This document shows, in pieces, positions 17,117 to 24,573 of a stretch of DNA of 64,000 nt. This DNA comes from Methylobacteriaceae bacterium (GTDB taxonomy: Bacteria > Pseudomonadota > Alphaproteobacteria > Rhizobiales > Beijerinckiaceae). Within the stretch, counting starts at the first letter, position 1. Every line of letters begins with the position of its first letter. The stretch spans positions 62,001-126,000 of the forward strand of contig CANEZL010000008.1 of the NCBI GenBank assembly GCA_947444195.1, given 5' to 3'. Both the position numbers and the translations under genes were made by a program. The notes under the pieces were generated by a model that was not told where the DNA came from, ran no database searches, and saw only the letters and a program-made list of their open reading frames with translations.

Positions 17117-18016
17117 TCACAGCTTTTCCCCAGCGGCGCGGCGCTCGCGGCGCTCGATGCGTAGCGCGGCGAGATCGAGTGGATCGGTGACCTCGGCGAC
17201 GAAGCTCAGGCGCTCACGGCCGCCAGCGTTCTCCAGCGTCAGCCGATAGCCGGGCAGCGGCTGGCGCAGGACCAGCGCCCGCATCTCGCAGGCGAAGTTG
17301 GTGTAGCGCGACAGCACGCCGGACTTGTCGTGCAGGTGCTTGAGGTCGAAGCTCCACCCGCCCGCCTGGCGGCCGCCATGCTTGCGAACGAGGCGGTACA
17401 GCCAGCGCTCCAGGCCGCCGGTCAGGTCGAAATAGGCCCGGTCGATAGTGAGGACGAGTGCGTCGTCCATTACCGCCGAGTAGAACCAGTCGGGGATGAT
17501 CAGCTCGATGCCGGTCGGCCGGCCGCTCGCGTCCGCGGTCTCCTTCCACTCGTTGAGCCAGGAGAATCGATGCAGCCGCCGCTCAGTAGGCTGACGGATC
17601 GAGGTAGCGATCGTGGTCGACTGGAGCCGGTCGAGCGCCGCCTTCAGCCGCTGGTAGTCGCGCAGCGAGGTGCCGCGGCCGACGAAGAGCAGGATCTCGT
17701 AGGGCGTCGCCGCCATCAGGCGCGACGGCTTGGCGCCGCGGTCTCGCGCCTCGACGATCTGCGAGGCGGCCCAGATGAGGACGTCGGCGTCCCAGATGGT
17801 AGCCATGCCGTGCTCGGCGACGGCTTCGACGCGGATGGTGATCGCGCCGGCGCGGAAGTCGATCGGCGCGGTGCGGTGCGACTTGGCCAGGCTGAAGAAC
17901 GGATAGGCCATGAGGTCCTGCGCGTCGCGCGGCGCGAGGTCGCCCGGAATGGCGCGGAACAGGTCGAGCTGCTGGCGCTCGGGCCGGCGCTGGCGTGAGA
18001 GGGCGCTCGTTGGCAC
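17117..18016 (-). CDS. repA: Plasmid-type replication initiator protein A
   Basis: A protein of 299 residues of the replication initiator A family (PF10134 type). Recognisable blocks are LMAYPFFSLAKSHR, IRVEAVAEHGMATIWDADVL, YEILLFVGRGTSLRDYQRLK, then LTIDRAYFDLTGGLERWLYR. These proteins bind iterons and open the origin; three iterons lie immediately after its stop. The GTG start at 18016 is 4 bases after the upstream HTH gene's stop; longer frames run into that gene. Its presence implies that the excised element can replicate. Confidence 0.9.
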   Translation of the reverse strand: MPTSALSRQRRPERQQLDLFRAIPGDLAPRDAQDLMAYPFFSLAKSHRTAPIDFRAGAITIRVEAVAEHGMATIWDADVLIWAASQIVEARDRGAKPSRLMAATPYEILLFVGRGTSLRDYQRLKAALDRLQSTTIATSIRQPTERRLHRFSWLNEWKETADASGRPTGIELIIPDWFYSAVMDDALVLTIDRAYFDLTGGLERWLYRLVRKHGGRQAGGWSFDLKHLHDKSGVLSRYTNFACEMRALVLRQPLPGYRLTLENAGGRERLSFVAEVTDPLDLAALRIERRERRAAGEKL

Positions 18017-18020
18017 CGTC

Positions 18021-18284
18021 TCAGCGCCGGCCGTAGTTGGGGTCGGAGGTGGTGTCGCAGGCGCGCGCGCCGGCCCAGCTCTCCAAGTCCTCGATCGCAT
18101 AGACGACGCGCCGGCCGAACTTGCGGAACTTGGGGCCGCCGCCCACCACGCGCTGCTTCTCGAGCGTGCGGGGGCTGAGCTGCAGGTAGGCGGCGGCCTC
18201 GTCGTTGTTCAGGTAGCGCGCGGGACGCGGCGGCGTGCCATCGGCTGGCGACAAGGGGGCCTGGGTCGCAGCCTGGGTGGTCAC
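18021..18284 (-). CDS. AlpA/MerR-type HTH protein, RdfS-like excisionase candidate
   Basis: A protein of 87 residues beginning at a GTG (18284), with GGAGG 5 bases upstream. The winged helix-turn-helix is of the helix_turn_helix_17 type (YLNNDEAAAYLQLSPRTLEK, then KFRKFGRRVVYAIEDLESW). In ICEMlSymR7A a protein of this kind, RdfS, starts the operon leading to the relaxase and drives excision; the position here (HTH, repA, parA, traF, relaxase) is similar. A second related gene overlaps the integrase at 34874-35158, so which one is the directionality factor is open. Confidence 0.82.
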   Translation of the reverse strand: MTTQAATQAPLSPADGTPPRPARYLNNDEAAAYLQLSPRTLEKQRVVGGGPKFRKFGRRVVYAIEDLESWAGARACDTTSDPNYGRR

Positions 18285-18383
18285 ATCCGCCTCCGTCCGT
18301 CTCGGTCGAGCGCGGACGGGTCGCCGCGCGCCGTGGCCAAGCTGGACGGGTCAGGGCGCGCTCAGGAGGGAGGTTCAGCGCGC

Positions 18384-18399
18384 GCCGGAAACCTCCGGC
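18384..18399 (-). terminator. Short hairpin after the FseA-like gene
   Basis: GCCGGA-AACC-TCCGGC, a perfect 6-base stem with a 4-base loop, begins 4 bases beyond the stop of the FseA-like gene and lies about 100 bases before the HTH gene. It has no T-run, so it is at best a weak terminator or an RNA end-protecting hairpin. Confidence 0.35.
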
Positions 18400-18402
18400 G
18401 GT

Positions 18403-19138
18403 TCACTCGGTCGCGGCGAGGAGCTGCCGGTAGCCGCCGTCGCGCATCGCGCGGCCGTGGCGGACGAGGTAGCGGACCTTGGCGCGGGTCGGGCTCGCGT
18501 TCCAGGTCGCATCCGCCTCGGCCGAGCCGAAGATCAGGCGCGCGAGGTCGCGCTCCGACGCACCCGCGCCCTCCGCGTCGAGCGCCTGGAGTGCGCGCAT
18601 GTGGACGATGGCACTACGGGTGACGGCGGCGCCGCGCCCGCGCGGCGCATCGGTGGTCCCGTCCAACGTGTCGGCAAGGTCGGCCGCCCATGCGGCCCGT
18701 TCGCGCCTCGCCGGTCCGGCCGGGATGGCGAAGGCGTAGGGCGCGCCGTGGCGAAGCGCGAGCGACAGCGCCAGCCGCGCGACGCGACGGCCGGCAGCGG
18801 TGCGAAGCAGCAGCCGGCGTCCGTCGTGGAGCAGGCTCTTGCGACCCGGCAGTGCCCAGAGGTCGAAGGGCGTCGCGTCCCCGGTCACGGCCGGTCCGAG
18901 CCCGACGAGAGACGCCGGATCGGGAAGCCAAACGGGATCGGCGTCGCGCGCGTCGAGGTCAGGGTCTTCCAGGCCTTCGCAACCCCCAGTACGCGGCGAT
19001 CGCGCTATCGGCACCGCGCGCCCAGTCGGCGCAATAGCCGGGGCTGCGGCGCAGATATTCCCACGCGAGGCCGGGAGGATCGAGGCTCACGGTGTAGAGG
19101 TAGGCGGCGGGCGGGTAGTCGGCATAGCTCACGGGCAT
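18403..19138 (-). CDS. fseA: FseA-like excision activator made by +1 frameshifting (DUF6499 + DUF2285)
   Basis: Two overlapping frames encode one family architecture. Frame 1 (19138 to 18959) gives the DUF6499 part (AAYLYTVSLDPPGLAWEYLR), then WGLRRPGRP and a UGA stop at 18961-18959. Frame 2 (stop at 18403) gives the DUF2285 part (DLDARDADPVWLPDP onward). Skipping the T of the UGA after codon CCC joins them into 244 residues. That product continues as single-frame relatives do, with WGL...DP...VxWxP spacing intact. In ICEMlSymR7A the same pair (msi172/msi171) is fused by +1 programmed frameshifting to make FseA, the activator of the excision gene. GGAG precedes the ATG at 19138. A plain disabling frameshift is the alternative, but the slippery context argues against it. 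Confidence 0.82.
18959..18964 (-). promoter_or_regulatory. +1 programmed frameshift site CCC-UGA(C)
   Basis: On the minus strand the zero frame reads GGA AGA CCC TGA C. The stop is UGA followed by C, the weak termination context also used at the prfB (RF2) frameshift site, and the preceding CCC can re-pair one base forward on CCU. A purine-rich, Shine-Dalgarno-like GGAAG lies just upstream, as at prfB. Shifted reading gives GAC CTC GAC, which enters the DUF2285 frame. Confidence 0.75.
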
Positions 19139-19261
19139 CTCTCCGCCGGCCGGCGGAACGAAGCGCGTCGCGCTCAGCCTATGGTTGTCCAAGCATCAGG
19201 ATAGCGGCGGCAATCGTTAAGAACAGGTTGATCGGGTCCGCTTTGGGTGCAATCCGTGAAA

Positions 19262-19537
19262 TCAGGACAACGGCTCTATGGTAGGGGAGGCGCTTGTCTT
19301 GGGCGTTGCGAGCAGATCGTCGATCAGGCGGTGAAGATCGAGACCGATGATTTCGGCGATGTCGAGGAGCTCGACGACATCGACGCGTCGCCCCCCGCTC
19401 TCGATCGACGAGACGACGGACTGGTAGCGTTCGAGACGATTGGCGAGCTGTCCTTGGCTGAGGCCCGCACGGTTGCGCTGCTCCACCAGGAGTTCGATCA
19501 GGCGCACTTGCCGCGGGCTGCGAAGTGTCTTGGGCAT
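19262..19537 (-). CDS. XRE-family transcriptional regulator (QseC-like candidate)
   Basis: A protein of 91 residues with a single Cro/CI-type helix-turn-helix (LLVEQRNRAGLSQGQLANRL, then YQSVVSSIESGGRRVDVVEL) and a short disordered tail. It lies upstream of the FseA-like gene and is transcribed in the same direction. In ICEMlSymR7A a small XRE protein, QseC, controls the antiactivator gene; the equivalence here is inferred from position and size only. It probably represses its own promoter in the divergent gap 19538-19639. Confidence 0.8.
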   Translation of the reverse strand: MPKTLRSPRQVRLIELLVEQRNRAGLSQGQLANRLERYQSVVSSIESGGRRVDVVELLDIAEIIGLDLHRLIDDLLATPKTSASPTIEPLS

Positions 19538-19583
19538 GCGCCCGCGTCGGCCTCCATGTTCGAGCCGACAGACCGAGTAATCA

Positions 19584-19606
19584 GGATTTCGGGATTTCAG
19601 AAAATC
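19584..19606. promoter_or_regulatory. Operator candidate between divergent XRE and PAS-like genes
   Basis: Two GGATTTC direct repeats (19584-19590 and 19592-19598), one turning into a short inverted repeat GATTT-CAGA-AAATC (19593-19606). They sit in an AT-rich divergent gap where both promoters must lie. The dyad is the size expected for an XRE dimer. Confidence 0.4.
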
Positions 19607-19639
19607 TGGTTATGAGTGGCCAACGGACGGGGTTTGATC

Positions 19640-20068
19640 ATGGGCCTGATCGAGGAACGGCACCCGGCGTTCAAGCGGCTGATCGGCTTGTGGCGTGACG
19701 CGCAGAGCGATGAGCTGCCGCCGCCGGCGGACGCGCTGTGCCGCAGGGCGCTCGGCGATCTCGCACGCGTCACGGTCGTGCTGGCGCAGTGCGAAGGCGA
19801 CGACCTCATCATTGCCGAGAGCGGCGAGATGGTCGACGCCCTGTATGGCGAGCCGCTGACGGGTCGAGATGTGGCATCGCTGTCTGCCGCGCGCGGCGAC
19901 GCGGCCGAGGAGGCGCGTTCGGCGGTCGCGACCGGCAGGCCATTGCTGATCGAGGATGAAATGGCCGCTGCGCCGACCCGTCGCCGCATCGCTCGCCTCT
20001 ACCTCCCGCTTTCCAAGGAGGACGGCAGCCGCGACGGCGTGCTGTGCGGCATTGTCGCCACTGCCTGA
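19640..20068 (+). CDS. Small PAS-like sensory protein
   Basis: A protein of 142 residues with a divergent PAS_5-like pattern (HPAFKRLIGLWRDAQSDELPPPADAL at the N-terminus, then DLIIAESGEMVDALYGEPLTG, then RLYLPLSKEDG). There is no output domain. Such proteins occur next to regulators in rhizobial genomes; the signal is unknown. It is transcribed away from the XRE gene. The ATG at 19640 starts with the family-like motif; a GTG at 19616 would add eight residues without a better ribosome site. Confidence 0.6.
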   Translation: MGLIEERHPAFKRLIGLWRDAQSDELPPPADALCRRALGDLARVTVVLAQCEGDDLIIAESGEMVDALYGEPLTGRDVASLSAARGDAAEEARSAVATGRPLLIEDEMAAAPTRRRIARLYLPLSKEDGSRDGVLCGIVATA

Positions 20069-20130
20069 ACTCGCGCCGCCAAACACACCTTCGCCCCGCC
20101 CGGCAGACCGGGCGGGGGTCGGGAGTGGGC

Positions 20131-20454
20131 TCAGTCGCCGCGCTTGCCGTTCGGCCGCGACCAGATGAGCGAGTAGGTGTCGCCGCCCTCGTCGTCGAAG
20201 AGGTTGGCGTAGATCGGGGCGGTGAAGCTCGGATCGTCCAGCTTCAGGCCCAGGTAGTCGCGGTTGTCGTTGGAGCGCTTGGCCCAGGCGGCGCCGACCT
20301 CGACCGTGCCGACGAAGACCCGGTGGGTGGGCGCGTTGTCGTTGGAGCGGTTCTCCTCGGGAACGATGCGGACGTTCTTGGCCTGGACCGCGAGGGTGTT
20401 GACGGTGCCGGTGTAGGTGTTGCCCGAGCGCTTGAAGGTGCCGATGGTCGCCAT
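20131..20454 (-). CDS. DUF736 family protein
   Basis: A protein of 107 residues, full length for DUF736 ([18 protein letters not shown] at the start, then [20 protein letters not shown] and [20 protein letters not shown]). DUF736 proteins are small beta-rich proteins found on almost all alphaproteobacterial ICEs and many plasmids; their function is not known. AGGAG precedes the ATG. A structured element at 20541-20640 lies about 90 bases upstream, at the same distance as a similar one upstream of the DUF2493 gene. Confidence 0.92.
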   Translation of the reverse strand: MATIGTFKRSGNTYTGTVNTLAVQAKNVRIVPEENRSNDNAPTHRVFVGTVEVGAAWAKRSNDNRDYLGLKLDDPSFTAPIYANLFDDEGGDTYSLIWSRPNGKRGD

Positions 20455-20540
20455 GGTGGTTCTCCTGATCTCGAGCCCGCGCCAGTGCGGCCTCGATGGC
20501 GATCGTCAGGCCGGAGGCGATCGGCGCTGCACCCGCTCGC

Positions 20541-20640
20541 GGGCCGGAGCATCGCGGAGGACGGCGGACGGACGGCTTTCTTGCCTCGCGAGGAATGGCC
20601 GCCAGGCCAGGGGAAGAAAGTTGTCCGGCCGGCGTTGCGG
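20541..20640 (-). promoter_or_regulatory. Structured upstream element, copy A (before DUF736)
   Basis: Contains CTTTCTT (20576-20582) paired with AAGAAAG (20614-20620), an inner CCTCGCGAGG palindrome, and a GGCCGGAGCATCG box. Copy B at 23245-23345 shares these blocks in the same order, and both lie roughly 90-190 bases before their gene. The remaining bases to the membrane-protein gene (20641-21000) show no gene I can support; short frames there lack family resemblance. Confidence 0.5.
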
Positions 20641-21000
20641 CGAGCCGGTCGAGGCGCAGCCGACCTTCGGCCAGATCAAGCCATCTCAAGAGGCCGCATG
20701 GAATGGGCTTGGGATACCCAGAGAACCTCGATCAGTGCGACAGGCTCTTCCGAAGCTGGGCGGTCCACCTGCCGACGTCCCTGCACCCGGCGAGTCGGCC
20801 AGTAAGCGGACCGTCAAGGAAATCGCCGCCGAGATCGCACCATGTCTCAACCTCGGCATTGCTGAGGATAACCGCCTGGGCAAAGCTCCGACCGGACGGG
20901 GTGATCCTCGGACGGCGGCGGCCGAGCGTCAGTCCGCCCGCTTTTCCAATCCTCAAGGCGTGGGCGAGCGCCCGAAGGCTTCAGCGTGGCCGGAGGGACT

Positions 21001-21450
21001 TCACCGCGGTGCCAGGCTCGCCTCCCGCGCCCCGCCCGGTCCGCCGGGCGGGGCGAAGGCGGTCATGCGCGCCCAAGCGCTCGCAGCGACAACCGCACTC
21101 CCGAACATCGAGAACACGGTCTGCCAGGTGGCATTGGGCACCAGCGACCCGGCCAGCCCATGCACGACGCCGTAGCCCGCCAACGCCGCCGGAGTGATGT
21201 AGAGGATAAGGATGCCGAGCCGCACGGCCGGCGAGCGGCTGCGCTCGATCGCGACATGGCCGACTGCGTAGACGAAGGCTCCGCTGACTAGCGCGACGAC
21301 GCTGGCGCCAAGGAGCCCCGAGCCGCTGCTGTAGGCGAGCCACCCGAAGAGCGCTCCGGCGGCGACCGGCAGTGCGTAGATCGCGAGCGAGAAGGTCAGC
21401 CAGGCGAGCATCGCCGCGGCCGACAGACAGAGCGCGAGAGCAAGGATCAT
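21001..21450 (-). CDS. Small integral membrane protein, unknown function
   Basis: A protein of 149 residues from an ATG at 21450 with about four membrane helices (MILALALCLSAAAMLAWLTF; YALPVAAGALFGWLAYSSG; ASVVALVSGAFVYAVGHVA; LGILILYITPAALAGYGVVHGL). No catalytic motif is seen. It lies in the conserved accessory block of the ICE. I do not recognise a named family beyond general resemblance to small ICE membrane proteins. Confidence 0.65.
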   Translation of the reverse strand: MILALALCLSAAAMLAWLTFSLAIYALPVAAGALFGWLAYSSGSGLLGASVVALVSGAFVYAVGHVAIERSRSPAVRLGILILYITPAALAGYGVVHGLAGSLVPNATWQTVFSMFGSAVVAASAWARMTAFAPPGGPGGAREASLAPR

Positions 21451-21587
21451 GGCGGTGTACTCCGTCGCAAAGAGGAACGGTCGCGCCTCCACCACCACCG
21501 CAGCGCGGGAGCAGGATAGCCGCAAATACGGCTTTGCGGGAGTGCGGAATTGCGCTCCCGGTCCGATGGTCGGCGGTCGCTCATAGT

Positions 21588-21749
21588 TCAGCTAAAGGGG
21601 TCGTATTCATGGACGATCCTCTCGGCGGGGCCGTCGAAGTCGACCGTGGGCATCGCTCCGTAGCCGTCATCGGTGAGGACGAGGACGATGCAGACCATAA
21701 GCGTCTTCGAGAGTGCGAAGGCGTGACGCTGGGCGAGCTGAAGGGGCAT
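21588..21749 (-). CDS. Conserved 53-residue acidic protein
   Basis: The frame from ATG 21749 to TGA 21588 encodes 53 residues: a basic start, a hydrophobic middle (LSKTLMVCIVLVLTDDGYG), and an acidic end (VDFDGPAERIVHEYDPFS). The amphipathic build and ICE-like ending suggest a real small gene, although it is shorter than most gene-finder cut-offs. Function unknown. The other frames across this segment lack such structure. Confidence 0.55.
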   Translation of the reverse strand: MPLQLAQRHAFALSKTLMVCIVLVLTDDGYGAMPTVDFDGPAERIVHEYDPFS

Positions 21750-21977
21750 CGGATCGGCTCCTGTTCGGGAGCGGGGACCGCCCCCGCTCGACAGGCGCCC
21801 GTTGCGTCCGGCGCGGGGCCGCGATCACCGAAGGCGAAGCCGCGGCGGTAGCGTCAGCGTATCGACCCTTCACGGGTTGATCGAACAAGGTCCCGAAGTG
21901 GACCAAGGATCAGCGACTATGAGACGGGGCGGTGCGCGCGTATTCAGGAGCCGAAAAGCTCTGGAAGGACAGCAACG

Positions 21978-22190
21978 ATGCCCGAGCTTACCGGACGTGA
22001 ACTGCATCTCGTCAAGAAGGCGCTCGCGATCGCGGTGCTCGCCATCCAGAGCTCGCCAGACGGGCCGTTCCGTTCCGAGTCCGATCTGACAGACATCAAG
22101 GCGCTGCTCGATACCATGATCGAGTCCGACGTGGAGCTTGAGCACTACGCGCGCGCCGCGCGTGTTGCGGTGACCGGTCAGCCGGATTGA
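21978..22190 (+). CDS. Small helical protein of the ICE accessory block
   Basis: A protein of 70 residues, soluble and mostly helical (ELHLVKKALAIAVLAIQ, then DLTDIKALLDTMIESDVELEHYARAAR). AAGGACAGCAACG precedes the ATG with a usable ribosome site. It is read against its neighbours, so it has its own promoter in 21750-21977. It could bind a partner protein; no enzyme motif is seen. I do not recognise it. Confidence 0.65.
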   Translation: MPELTGRELHLVKKALAIAVLAIQSSPDGPFRSESDLTDIKALLDTMIESDVELEHYARAARVAVTGQPD

Positions 22191-22233
22191 GCCGATCGCG
22201 ACCGATTTGGTGACGATTGAAGGTGGGAAGCGC

Positions 22234-23151
22234 TCACGCGCCCCCCTTCCTGAAGTCGAAGACCGGGATGCCGAGCTTGCGCGCCTTGTCAGCGAGGTTG
22301 TCCTGGATGCCCGTGCCAGGGAACACCACGACCCCGATCGGCATGACCTCCAGCATCGCGTCGTTCCGCTTGAACGGTGCGGCCTTAGCGTGCTTCGTCC
22401 AATCGGGTTTGAAGGCGACCTGCGGCACCTTGCGGTGGTCGGCCCATCGGGACGCGATCTTCTCGGCGTCCTTCGGGTTGCCGCCGTGCATCAGCACCAT
22501 GTCAGGGTGCTTGGCGTGGACCCGGTCGAGCGCCGCGAAGATGGCGTTGACGTCCTGGCACGCCCCGCCGGTGAAGGCGACCTTCGGCCCGGCCGGCAGC
22601 ATCACCTCGGCGTCGGCCCGCCTGCGGGCAGCGAGGAAGTCGCGGCTGTCGATCATCGCCGCGGTCAGCGCCTTGCGGTTGACCATCGAGCCGGTGCGCG
22701 GGCGCCAGGGGGAGCGGAGGTGGCGTTCGTAGAGGTCGGCGGCGGTGTCGCGCATCAGCTCGAAGGCGTCCCGGCGCTCGAGGTATGTCCGACCTTCGAG
22801 AATGGCGCGCTCAAGTTCGACCGATCGGACCTCCGAGCCGTCCTGCTCCCGCTCGAGACGCTTCTGCGCCTGCTCGTTATCGTCGAGCTCGCGCTCGATC
22901 CGCTCGGCGGCGCGGTGGAAGAGGTTGACCTGGCCCCAGAGCAGATCTTCGAGGTCGGGTTCGAGACGGGTGTCCTGAAGCATGAAGGCGAGCGCGTCGA
23001 AGATGTCGGCCAGTCCGCCGGTGACATGGTGGGCTTCGGGGAGCGGTCGGGGGTCGGGCTCGTCCTGGAACGGTCGGTAGCCGTAGAGCTGGAGTTCGTG
23101 GAGGATGGTGGCGGTCGGGCTCTCGTCCTGTGGCTCGTCGTGGTCAGTCAT
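22234..23151 (-). CDS. DUF2493 (SLOG-like) protein
   Basis: A protein of 305 residues. The N-terminal helical half is followed by a C-terminal DUF2493 domain (KVAFTGGACQDVNAIFAALDRV, HPDMVLMHGGNPKDAEKIASRWA, IGVVVFPGTGIQDNLADKA). DUF2493 belongs to the Rossmann-like SLOG group, which bind nucleotide ligands. Proteins of this kind are standard in these ICEs, with no established role. The ATG at 23151 begins MTDHDEP, as in relatives; longer frames run into the structured copy B region. Confidence 0.88.
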   Translation of the reverse strand: MTDHDEPQDESPTATILHELQLYGYRPFQDEPDPRPLPEAHHVTGGLADIFDALAFMLQDTRLEPDLEDLLWGQVNLFHRAAERIERELDDNEQAQKRLEREQDGSEVRSVELERAILEGRTYLERRDAFELMRDTAADLYERHLRSPWRPRTGSMVNRKALTAAMIDSRDFLAARRRADAEVMLPAGPKVAFTGGACQDVNAIFAALDRVHAKHPDMVLMHGGNPKDAEKIASRWADHRKVPQVAFKPDWTKHAKAAPFKRNDAMLEVMPIGVVVFPGTGIQDNLADKARKLGIPVFDFRKGGA

Positions 23152-23244
23152 GGTCGCCTCCGGTTCGGGGTTGCGCTTCTCGCGGCCTTCCATGGGCGAC
23201 GAAGAGCGGGGGCGGACCGGGCCTGCACCGCCGGGCTCTCCCGG

Positions 23245-23345
23245 CGGCCGGAACATCGTGGAGGACGGCGAGCACGACTTTCTTGTCTCGCGAGGAAGGC
23301 CGGCGCAGCCGGGCGGGGAAGAAAGTCGCGCGGAGCCGTTGCCGG
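23245..23345 (-). promoter_or_regulatory. Structured upstream element, copy B (before DUF2493)
   Basis: Contains GACTTTCTT (23276-23284) perfectly paired with AAGAAAGTC (23319-23327), a CTCGCGAG core, and an inner CCGGC-GCA-GCCGG hairpin. It is the partner of copy A (20541-20640), with the same blocks in the same order. It occupies most of the 287-base gap between the DUF2493 and Toprim genes. Confidence 0.5.
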
Positions 23346-23438
23346 CCCGGACCGCCTCCGGTCCGATCGCCCTCTCTAGGAAGGCCGAAGGCGCGGCTCT
23401 CCCGCACCGGAGCAGCCAGCCACCGCGATGCTGCCGGG

Positions 23439-24503
23439 TCAGGCGGCAGACCGCTCCAGAACGCCAGGATCGAGGAAGCGTGCGACGTCCTCCGGAGCGA
23501 GCTGCACCCGCATCCCGGCCGCGAGCTCTCTAAGCCCGAGCAAGCGAAGGTCGTCGTTGAGGTCGCCCAACCACGCATCCAGCGGCACCGCCTCGATCCC
23601 GACCTCCTGCGCCCTGGCTGCCAAATTTGCCACCGCTCCTCGGCCGGCAGCATCGTCGTCGCGCACGAGGTAGAGCCGGCGCACCGTCGGCGGGAGCAGG
23701 AGGGCGGCCAGGTGGTTGGCGGACAGCCCCGCGATGATCGGCAGCGTCGGCGTGGCCTGCCGGAGCGAGAGCATGGTCTCGATGCCCTCGCCGACCGCCA
23801 GCACGTCGTCCGCGACCCCGAACCTGACGCCGTGTCCGAGCAGGTTGCCCATGGCGCGTCGCGGCGTCGACACCGGCGCCTTGTCCTGTCCGTTGGGCGA
23901 GAGCCAGGTGCGATTGATGCCGGTCAGCGACCCGTCGCCGTCACTCACCGCGGCGATCAGTGCTGGCCAAGCGTCGCGGCGGCAGTCGGCCGGGTCGCCC
24001 TCGTCGCCTCGATACCAGCAGCGCGGATGGAACCGCAGGTTCGCGCAGTTCCGTAGATCCGCAATGCCGCGAGTGTGGAGATACGCTTCGGCGACGGTGC
24101 CGACGATCGGACGCGAGATCGCCCAGAGCCGCCGTGCCGCCTCGTGCGAACCTGCGGGTGCCGACGGTCGCTGCTCGCGGGCGGGCGGCTCGATGCGTGG
24201 AAGGCGGAGAAAGCTGCGTGCCTCCTCCAGCACGTCGCGCAGGCCATCGAGCCGTCGGTTCGCCGCGATCAGGTCGAGGAGATCGCCGTGTTCGCCGGTG
24301 GCGGCGTCGGTCCATTTGCCAGCCGCGCCCTTGCCAGTATCCGGCCCGGTCAGGCGCACGAACAACGACCGGCCCGGCGTATTGTCGATGTCGCCTACGA
24401 GCCAATAGCGGCCCTCGCGGCGACCGTTGGAAAGGTAATGGCGGCACACCGCCTCGGCATCACGCGCGAGACGGTGCGCCACGTCGGATGCGGCAGTTCG
24501 CAT
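23439..24503 (-). CDS. Toprim/DUF7146 primase-like protein
   Basis: A protein of 354 residues. The N-terminal part (VCRHYLSNGRREGRYWLVGD) is like the DUF7146 domain of ICE/plasmid primase-like proteins. The C-terminal Toprim domain carries the acidic Glu in AVGEGIETMLSLRQ and the DxD-like motif in YLVRDDDAAGRGA. It may act in replication or priming of transferred DNA. The ATG at 24503 has GGAG 7-8 bases upstream; a strong terminator sits just before that site (24515-24550), so expression may depend on read-through from the ParB-like gene. Confidence 0.88.
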   Translation of the reverse strand: MRTAASDVAHRLARDAEAVCRHYLSNGRREGRYWLVGDIDNTPGRSLFVRLTGPDTGKGAAGKWTDAATGEHGDLLDLIAANRRLDGLRDVLEEARSFLRLPRIEPPAREQRPSAPAGSHEAARRLWAISRPIVGTVAEAYLHTRGIADLRNCANLRFHPRCWYRGDEGDPADCRRDAWPALIAAVSDGDGSLTGINRTWLSPNGQDKAPVSTPRRAMGNLLGHGVRFGVADDVLAVGEGIETMLSLRQATPTLPIIAGLSANHLAALLLPPTVRRLYLVRDDDAAGRGAVANLAARAQEVGIEAVPLDAWLGDLNDDLRLLGLRELAAGMRVQLAPEDVARFLDPGVLERSAA

Positions 24504-24514
24504 CGGCGGCTCCG

Positions 24515-24550
24515 AAAAAGAAGGCCCACCGGCTGCGGAGCCGGTGGGCC
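24515..24550 (-). terminator. Rho-independent terminator between ParB-like and Toprim genes
   Basis: On the minus strand a perfect 12-base stem GGCCCACCGGCT/AGCCGGTGGGCC (24523-24550) with a 4-base loop is followed by TTCTTTTT (24522-24515). This is a textbook intrinsic terminator 24 bases after the ParB-like stop and only 12 bases before the Toprim start codon. Confidence 0.88.
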
Positions 24551-24573
24551 GAGTTGGACGGGTGCTTCTCCGG

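Noticed and set aside
18403..19138. The split DUF6499/DUF2285 frames as a pseudogene
   Set aside because: The shift sits exactly at a slip-prone CCC-UGA-C site, both parts are otherwise intact, and a programmed shift is known for the homologous gene pair.
20641..21000. Coding frames between DUF736 and the membrane protein
   Set aside because: Several frames are open but none has a ribosome site plus recognisable composition; treated as non-coding.
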